Source: Algibacter mikhailovii
GTDB taxonomy: Bacteria; Bacteroidota; Bacteroidia; Flavobacteriales; Flavobacteriaceae
Direction of reading: 5' to 3'
DNA: 64,000 nucleotides
NCBI RefSeq assembly: GCF_014651495.1
Contig: NZ_BMWZ01000001.1
Location: forward strand, 560,575-624,574
Both the position numbers and the translations under genes were made by a program. Shown in pieces: positions 58,343 through 64,000 of this stretch; the first letter of the stretch is position 1; each line of letters begins with the position of its first letter. The notes beneath the pieces are model-generated. The model ran no database searches. It had not been told where the DNA came from and worked only from the letters and a program-made list of their open reading frames with translations.

Positions 58343-60745
58343 ATGACTAACAAATCAAAATCAACGGTAGAAGCCATTTTTCCTTTAAGCTATATGCAAC
58401 AAGGGCTATTATTGCATCACTTATCTAGTAAAATTGATCAAGGTTTTTTAAATACTGAATGTGTTTTAACAGGTGATTTTAATATAGACTATTTTAAAGA
58501 GTCTTGTGTTTTAATTGCAAAGCGGCACGACGTTATACGCTCAACGATACATTGGAAAAATATTGAGAAACCTGTTCATGTTATTCATAAATCAAAGGAC
58601 ATTGAAATTGAATATTATGATTGGAAAGACTTATCTGAAACGGAAAAAAAAGAAAAATGGGAAACACTTAAAAAAAACACCTTAGAGGCTGGGGCTCCAT
58701 TAGAATCTGGTGCCTTATTAAAAATTTACATTATAAAATTTTCTGATGAGACACATAAATTATTGTGGCCCATGCACCATATTTTATTAGATGGATGGTC
58801 TGGAAGTAATATTTTAAATGATCTTTTTACCATTTATGATGCCTTATATAATAACAAATTACCTAAACTAGATACTTTACCCAATTATAAGACTTATTTA
58901 AATTGGATAAATAATATACCAGATGAGAACGCAAGATCGTTTTGGGAAAATTATTTAAAAAATTACGATACAGCATCACTTTTTAGCAAACAAGGTGCTA
59001 AAAATTCAGAAGAAACTTCTGTTACAAATAGCTTTAAATTATCTAAAACTGAAACCGATAGAATTAAAACCTATTGTAAAAAAAATAAAATAACAATAAA
59101 CACCTTAATACAGTGTACTTGGTCTGTAGTGCTTTCAAAATATTTTAACACAAAAGACGTCATACATGGAACAACTGTTTCTGGTAGATCAGGTGATTTT
59201 CCTAATATTAATTTGTTAACTGGCATGTTTATGAATGTGCAACCTGTTAGAGGAAAGATTGATGAAACTCAAGATTTTTCAAATTGGTTTCAGGATATGC
59301 AAAAATTTCAGTTTGAAGCAAGAAAATATGAATATTTAAGTTTAGATAAACTCTATTCGTATATAAACTGGTCCGAGAATTCTTCTCTGTTTGACAGTTT
59401 ACTAGTTTTTGAAAACTATCCAAATGTTAAAACAGAAGAAAATACTATAAAAGTTTCAAATGTAAAAAGTGGATTAACTTCAACATACCCAATAACACTT
59501 GCTATTCTACCTAGTGACGAAATTAAATTTATACTTACAACGCTTTCTAAACAAGTTGATTCATATTCTGCCAATTGGATTCTTAATACATTAAGAGATA
59601 TCATAGAATTAATCACTTCAGAACAAATTAAAAGCTTTGCATCATTAAATAATAAAATAAGCCATTTTACGCCTACTAATTCAGAAGATATCGAGAATGA
59701 TAATATTGTAAGGAAATCTATTTATCAAGCGCCAAAAAACAAAACAGAATTAGAATTACTAAAAATATGGGAGACACTATTAGATAAAAATAGTATTAGT
59801 ATTCGAGATAATTTTTTCGACATAGGAGGTAAATCTCTGTTAGCTATTAAAATGTTTACCTTAATAAAGAAAAAACTGAACGTTAGTTTATCTCCAATTA
59901 CCTTATTAGAACACGCTAGTATTGAAGATTTATCTAAATACATAACTGAAGAAAAGAGTAAAGATCCCTGGAAATACATAGTACCTATAAGAGCTAAAGG
60001 AAATAAAACGCCTATTTTTTGTATACACGGTGGCGGGGGATATGTGTTTTTTTTCAATCCTATTGCCAATGCTGTAAATAAAGATAGACCAGTTTATGCT
60101 TTACAACCTGCAGGTTTAAATAATAACATGAAAATGCATAAAAACATCCAAGAAATGGCTATCGATTATGCTAAGGAAATAAAAGATATTCAATCCAATG
60201 GACCGTATAACTTACTGGTTTATTGTTTTAGCCCTGCTGTAGGTATTGAAATTTCAAATACTTTTAAAGAAATGGGTGAGGAAACCAACTTAATTGTAAT
60301 AGATAGCATTATAAAGATGGAAGATTTCACAGATCCCACCCGAATAAAATTGCGTATTTCTGGTTTTTTAAGTCGACTGAGGAAGACGCCAATAAGTGCA
60401 TTAAAATTAATGATTTCAAATAATTACGAACGTTTTTTAGAGCCTAACATAATTCGGTTATTTGGATCAACTAATAAGAAGAATCTAGAAAAAATAAAGC
60501 AAAACTTAATTAGTATATACAAACAATATAAATGGAATAAAAAACATCTTGGGTCTACCACGCTTATATTGACTGACAAACCTGATGAACATTTAAATCC
60601 AGCATATATTGATTCCTGGAAAAACATAACAGAACAAAAGGTGAACATACTATTTACAAAAGGTCAACACCACCAGCTTTTCAGTTCTCCTTTTGCCGAT
60701 GAAATGGCAATTCAAATTGAAAAGTCGATTATTGAGCATAGTTAG
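58343..60745 (+). CDS. NRPS-4: C - PCP - TE without an A domain
   Basis: An 800-aa terminal NRPS protein. The condensation domain (FPLSYMQQGLLLHHL is the D-CL type start; MHHILLDGWS near 143) fits acceptance of a D-residue from NRPS-3. There is no adenylation domain: after ~430 the chain goes directly to a PCP (FFDIGGKSLLAIKM, ~494) and a thioesterase (~545-800). The thioesterase has FCIHGGGGYVFFF and the nucleophile region LVYCFSPAVGIE, with Ser kept near 627 but the usual GxSxG Gly residues changed. The acid/His end is LTDKPDE ... KGQHHQLF (~774). The PCP must be loaded in trans or left as a pass-through station. Confidence 0.9.
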   Translation: MTNKSKSTVEAIFPLSYMQQGLLLHHLSSKIDQGFLNTECVLTGDFNIDYFKESCVLIAKRHDVIRSTIHWKNIEKPVHVIHKSKDIEIEYYDWKDLSETEKKEKWETLKKNTLEAGAPLESGALLKIYIIKFSDETHKLLWPMHHILLDGWSGSNILNDLFTIYDALYNNKLPKLDTLPNYKTYLNWINNIPDENARSFWENYLKNYDTASLFSKQGAKNSEETSVTNSFKLSKTETDRIKTYCKKNKITINTLIQCTWSVVLSKYFNTKDVIHGTTVSGRSGDFPNINLLTGMFMNVQPVRGKIDETQDFSNWFQDMQKFQFEARKYEYLSLDKLYSYINWSENSSLFDSLLVFENYPNVKTEENTIKVSNVKSGLTSTYPITLAILPSDEIKFILTTLSKQVDSYSANWILNTLRDIIELITSEQIKSFASLNNKISHFTPTNSEDIENDNIVRKSIYQAPKNKTELELLKIWETLLDKNSISIRDNFFDIGGKSLLAIKMFTLIKKKLNVSLSPITLLEHASIEDLSKYITEEKSKDPWKYIVPIRAKGNKTPIFCIHGGGGYVFFFNPIANAVNKDRPVYALQPAGLNNNMKMHKNIQEMAIDYAKEIKDIQSNGPYNLLVYCFSPAVGIEISNTFKEMGEETNLIVIDSIIKMEDFTDPTRIKLRISGFLSRLRKTPISALKLMISNNYERFLEPNIIRLFGSTNKKNLEKIKQNLISIYKQYKWNKKHLGSTTLILTDKPDEHLNPAYIDSWKNITEQKVNILFTKGQHHQLFSSPFADEMAIQIEKSIIEHS

Positions 60746-61070
60746 AATTTTCATTTAACTATAAAATTAAAAGCACAGATAACATGTTACATTTGTCTTG
60801 AATAGAATAATAGACCTTTTAATACTAATCAAAATTACGAAATTCTTAAAAAATATTAATTTGATTTGTAAGCATGCTTGGTTAGGTATATTCCTGCATA
60901 AACATGAAATCCATATCAATCGCTTTTTGAGTTGTACAGATAAGTATAATAATTCTTTATAATTAATTAGAAATAAACGATTTTTATCAAATATATAGGA
61001 AAGAGCAACGTCTGCCCAATATGGTAGTTTAACTTTTCCTTGCTCAACTCAAAAGGAAATTTAATATATA
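60746..61070. promoter_or_regulatory. 325-bp AT-rich gap before the Sfp-type gene
   Basis: No ORF of note was found. A TACATTTG box at 60788-60795 fits the -7 consensus but lacks a matching -33 TTG. No convincing terminator hairpin with a T run was seen after NRPS-4. The PPTase gene may therefore have its own promoter or be read through from the NRPS operon. Confidence 0.35.
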
Positions 61071-61817
61071 ATGAACTTCTTAAATGATAAGACATTTCAC
61101 ATCTTAAATACCGAATTACATCTTTGGTATATAAGTCTTAATGAAACATTTAAATATATTAATTTTTTTAACAATATTCTATCCCAAGATGAAATCATAA
61201 AAGCTTCAAAATTTCGGTTCGATAAAGACAAAAATTGTTCAATAATAACACGAGGCGCTTTGCGGTTATTATCAGGCATGTATTTAAATATGAGCCCTGA
61301 AAACATATTATTTAAATATGGTGACTATGGCAAACCAGATTTCGACATTGAAACTGAACTAAAATTTAATGTTTCTCATTCAGGAAATATGGCCATTATT
61401 GGTTTTGTTTTGAATAAAGATATAGGTGTTGATATAGAGAAGATTAAATATGATTTTGAAGTTATGGATATTGTTGACAATTACTTCTCTCAACTTGAAA
61501 TTGAATCGCTTAAAAAACTTCCTATTCAAGAACATAATCAAGGCTTTTACAGGTGCTGGACACGAAAAGAATCATTTATAAAAGCGAAGTCACAAGGCTT
61601 ATCTTTTGCCCTTGATTCCTTCTCGGTGTCTTTAGATTCTGATGATAAAGCCCAACTATTAGAAACCCATTGGAATTCAGATGAAAAAGAATCATGGGGT
61701 CTTTTCTCTTTTTCACCCGATACGGACTACTTAGGTGCGGTTACTGTTCAAAGTACGATAGAACAGATAGAATACTTTAATTTTAACAGCTATTTGAATA
61801 AGCTGTCTAATTCCTAG
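61071..61817 (+). CDS. 4'-phosphopantetheinyl transferase (Sfp type)
   Basis: A 248-aa PPTase that transfers phosphopantetheine from CoA to carrier-protein Ser. Family motifs in order: ITRGALRLLSGMYL, YGKPDF, LKFNVSHSGNMAIIGF, DIGVDIEKI (Mg-binding Asp/Glu), and FYRCWTRKESFIKAKSQGLS (the WxxKEA-like helix with Lys). Its place at the end of the NRPS locus makes it the likely activator of the four carrier domains here. It is convergent with the PorP/SprF gene, with two bases between stop codons. Confidence 0.93.
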   Translation: MNFLNDKTFHILNTELHLWYISLNETFKYINFFNNILSQDEIIKASKFRFDKDKNCSIITRGALRLLSGMYLNMSPENILFKYGDYGKPDFDIETELKFNVSHSGNMAIIGFVLNKDIGVDIEKIKYDFEVMDIVDNYFSQLEIESLKKLPIQEHNQGFYRCWTRKESFIKAKSQGLSFALDSFSVSLDSDDKAQLLETHWNSDEKESWGLFSFSPDTDYLGAVTVQSTIEQIEYFNFNSYLNKLSNS

Positions 61818-61819
61818 TC

Positions 61820-62803
61820 TTACTTATGTACGGCACTTTGTGTACAGGCACAACCACTTAAACCTTGTAAAAAGTTTAATCCAATAGTGACAACATGCGT
61901 CCCTGAGTTATACGCAGCTAATTCATTAGTAGTGATTTGATAGGCATAACCAAAATAGAATATTGATTTTTGAAACCCAACCATAGGACCAATATTAAGT
62001 GGTTTCAAAAATTGATCATTTAAGAATCGGTAAGATATACCTGCCCATAAATAATCTTCTTTTCTATTAAATTTCCTCACTTTAAAATTAACATCAGTGC
62101 TTGATCTTTTATCACTACTAAACATTTGATAGAAAATAGAAGGTTCAAATTCTAAACCGCTTTTTTTAGGACCATTAAAAACATAACCTGTATATACTTG
62201 GTAGTTTAAAAGTAGTCTTGGCTCTGACACTCTTATAGCTTCATCTATATCCTTCTTAAGAAGGTTGTTGATATTAAAACTTAAAAAATACCCCCTATTT
62301 CTGTATAAAGCCCCTATATCAAAATTATTATTTGAAGATTTTCTGTCATCTGTGATATAAGGGTTATTGATAGGTGTATCATCTCCATTCGTAAAATTAT
62401 TAATATCAATTCTAAAGTTATTGATGTTATAGGATATTCCAAAAGATAAGTATTGCTCGGAATAATAATCTAATGTTAGGTGATGCGCAAAAGAAAACTT
62501 CATTCCCGTTTGAATGGTATTTCCATTTCTATCATTATAAAATGATGCACCTACCCCTGTCCTATTTGAAATTCTGGCATCCCCGTATATAGATTGATTA
62601 TCGGGAGCTCCTTTTATACCAACCCATTGGGTAAGCCCATTGGCTCTAATTTTTATATTATCGCCAATACCTGCAAATGTTGGAGAAACAACAAAACTAT
62701 TATCAGCAAGATACTGCGTAAAAACAGGTAGGTTTAACTCTTGAGCGTTCCCTTTTGATAGTATCAAAAGTAGCAGACATATTAATATTTTTCTCATTCT
62801 CAT
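61820..62803 (-). CDS. PorP/SprF family type IX secretion membrane protein
   Basis: Outer-membrane beta-barrel protein of ~328 aa that anchors or helps secrete a specific T9SS type B partner. The start is placed at 62803, just after the upstream stop codon, because it gives a signal peptide (ILICLLLLILSKGNAQ). Family marks are LPVFTQYLADNSFVVSPTFAGIGD, then RISNRTGVGASFYNDRNG and GYAYQITTNELAAYNSGTH near the end. It lies downstream of, and in the same operon as, the large type B cargo gene, the usual SprB/SprF-like pairing. An unusual short Cys pair (GCACTQS) ends the protein. Confidence 0.92.
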   Translation of the reverse strand: MRMRKILICLLLLILSKGNAQELNLPVFTQYLADNSFVVSPTFAGIGDNIKIRANGLTQWVGIKGAPDNQSIYGDARISNRTGVGASFYNDRNGNTIQTGMKFSFAHHLTLDYYSEQYLSFGISYNINNFRIDINNFTNGDDTPINNPYITDDRKSSNNNFDIGALYRNRGYFLSFNINNLLKKDIDEAIRVSEPRLLLNYQVYTGYVFNGPKKSGLEFEPSIFYQMFSSDKRSSTDVNFKVRKFNRKEDYLWAGISYRFLNDQFLKPLNIGPMVGFQKSIFYFGYAYQITTNELAAYNSGTHVVTIGLNFLQGLSGCACTQSAVHK

Positions 62804-62810
62804 AACCTGC

Positions 62811-64000
62811 TTATCTATATAAAGTAAAATGTCCAACAAAATCTCGATTATCTGTGGCATCATTCAATTTAACAACATACCAATAGTCTCCCGTTGGTAA
62901 TTCTGCTCCATTATAAGTACCATCCCACTTATGATTTAAATCTAAAGTGGCTATTTTTCGACCATATCTATCAAAAATATCATAGGTTAATTCTCGGTAT
63001 TGATCTGCACAACCTGGCCCCCATTTATCTCCATTACTAGGCGTAAAGAAATTTGGAATACAGATGTCTATATATTCAAAATATCTCGTTACCTCTGCCG
63101 TACAGCCATTACTATCCATCACTGTTACGGTATAGTTTCCTGACTCATATATGATGAATGTATTTTCCTCTCCTTGAGGCACGCCATTAAGGCTATACTC
63201 ATAGGGTTCTGTACCCCCTGATGCTTGTGCCACAATTTCATTAATACCACCATCTTTTAAATCAAGCTCTAGAGGTTCTATGTCATTAATATCAAAACTT
63301 AGAGTAGATTGTTCACAGCCATTAGTATGTCTTACTGTTATACTATGTCCTATTCCGGAAACTATATTAGTAAAGACATTACTTGTTTGAAAAGGTCCAT
63401 TATTTAGTGAATAATCTACATCCGTTGCATCGGTGCTTGCATCTATAGTTACCGTAACTGTATTGCCTATACTATTATTAACACAACCATATTCTACTAG
63501 GACTTGTGGATCTAGTAACACAGGGTCTGGGAAGGTGATATTCCACTCAGACTCACAACCTTCACTATCTCTCACATAAACAATGTGATCACCACCATTT
63601 AAATTATCAAAATCAAATACGTTTTGCGTGAGGTTACCGGTAAAATATGTTCCAGCAATATCATCTAAGCTAACACTATAAGGTAAAGTTCCTCCTGAAA
63701 TTTCAATGCTGAAAGCGGCATCTAAATCGCCTGAACAAATTTCTGACACCATTGAATTAGGCACTATACTTAACAACACTGGTGTTGGCTCAATAATAGT
63801 GAAATCAAATATTACAAAACATCCTAATTCATCTTGCGCAATGGCCTGATAATCACCTGCTACTAAATTGTTAAAAACAGGCGTGTCAAAAAATTGATTA
63901 AGTTGTGGGGATATAGCATATTTAATAATGCCTGTTCCTCCCGAAGCCAAGATTTCTATCATTCCATCATCACCGCCATTACAACTTACATTGTTCACTG
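62811..64000 (-). CDS. Giant surface protein with SprB repeats and T9SS type B domain (N-terminus beyond window)
   Basis: Only the C-terminal ~396 residues are present; the frame is open to the window end. Repeated ~85-residue modules of SprB type are visible, marked by VSCNGGDDGMIEI, ASGGT, LVAGDYQAIAQDELGC and again GGTEPYEYSLNG, NYTVTVMDSNGCTAEV. The last ~85 residues are the gliding-motility-associated C-terminal (type B) sorting domain: CIPNFFTPSNGDKWG, YDIFDRYGRKIATL, KWDGTYNGAELPTGDYWYVV. It is probably an adhesin or gliding-related surface protein exported together with the downstream PorP/SprF protein. Confidence 0.9.
   Translation of the reverse strand, partial: VNNVSCNGGDDGMIEILASGGTGIIKYAISPQLNQFFDTPVFNNLVAGDYQAIAQDELGCFVIFDFTIIEPTPVLLSIVPNSMVSEICSGDLDAAFSIEISGGTLPYSVSLDDIAGTYFTGNLTQNVFDFDNLNGGDHIVYVRDSEGCESEWNITFPDPVLLDPQVLVEYGCVNNSIGNTVTVTIDASTDATDVDYSLNNGPFQTSNVFTNIVSGIGHSITVRHTNGCEQSTLSFDINDIEPLELDLKDGGINEIVAQASGGTEPYEYSLNGVPQGEENTFIIYESGNYTVTVMDSNGCTAEVTRYFEYIDICIPNFFTPSNGDKWGPGCADQYRELTYDIFDRYGRKIATLDLNHKWDGTYNGAELPTGDYWYVVKLNDATDNRDFVGHFTLYR

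Noticed and set aside
44251-61817. Classical iron siderophore cluster
   Set aside because: No catechol, hydroxamate or IucA/IucC-type genes and no ferric-siderophore ABC permease; the permease is HupE/UreJ-like instead.

Overview
The window is a chromosome segment from a marine-type Bacteroidota, most likely family Flavobacteriaceae. Evidence: low GC; type IX secretion (T9SS) genes (porQ, a PorP/SprF protein) with cargo carrying type A and type B sorting domains; SprB-type repeats; TonB-dependent receptor; DUF2007 protein; S1 sulfatase; and promoters with the Bacteroidota -7 box TAnnTTTG.

Layout. 1-9.5 kb: tail of a T9SS cargo protein, cmk, a beta-helix T9SS cargo gene, porQ, lon, a rhomboid protease and an LpxL-type acyltransferase. 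9.5-15.8 kb: sulfatase, glmM, an AcpH-like phosphodiesterase, gamma-glutamyltransferase and a conserved membrane protein. 15.8-19.4 kb: a probable inserted or rearranged island. It is bracketed by two copies of the 3' end of the preceding gene and holds an exported protein with an in-frame stop, three arrays built from eight 83-bp palindromic units, and a GIY-YIG nuclease pseudogene between two arrays. 19.4-44 kb: housekeeping genes (uvrA, LOG protein, 2-oxoacid dehydrogenase E1 fusion, pheT, ABC-F, SDR, SRP RNA, glutaminyl cyclase, class V aminotransferase, dsbD, cydAB) plus a degenerate M1-peptidase/beta-barrel protein and a thioredoxin-fold lipoprotein without its CxxC.

44.2-61.8 kb is the most interesting part: a divergent nonribosomal peptide locus. 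One arm (minus strand) encodes an orphan carrier protein, NRPS-1, a His-rich membrane protein and a TonB-dependent receptor. The other arm (plus strand) encodes a HupE/UreJ-like permease, NRPS-2, an unrecognised 87-aa protein, NRPS-3, NRPS-4 and a Sfp-type phosphopantetheinyl transferase. In NRPS-1 the adenylation domain is interrupted after motif A8 by a zinc-ribbon plus ATP-pyrophosphatase domain resembling WbpG/PseA-type amidotransferases, and its pocket residues read like the asparagine code. The second adenylation domain is physically split at the same A8/A9 junction: the large lobe ends NRPS-2, the small lobe begins NRPS-3, and the 87-aa gene lies between them. NRPS-3 ends in an epimerase domain; NRPS-4 is C-PCP-TE with no A domain. 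With a dedicated outer-membrane receptor and an inner-membrane metal-type permease, the simplest reading is a short modified peptide (asparagine amidine or thioamide, plus a D-residue) acting as a metallophore. The product and the metal are inference.

61.8-64 kb: a PorP/SprF-like protein and the C-terminal part of a large T9SS type B (SprB-repeat) surface protein that runs off the window end. No tRNA, rRNA, CRISPR array or transposase was recognised.
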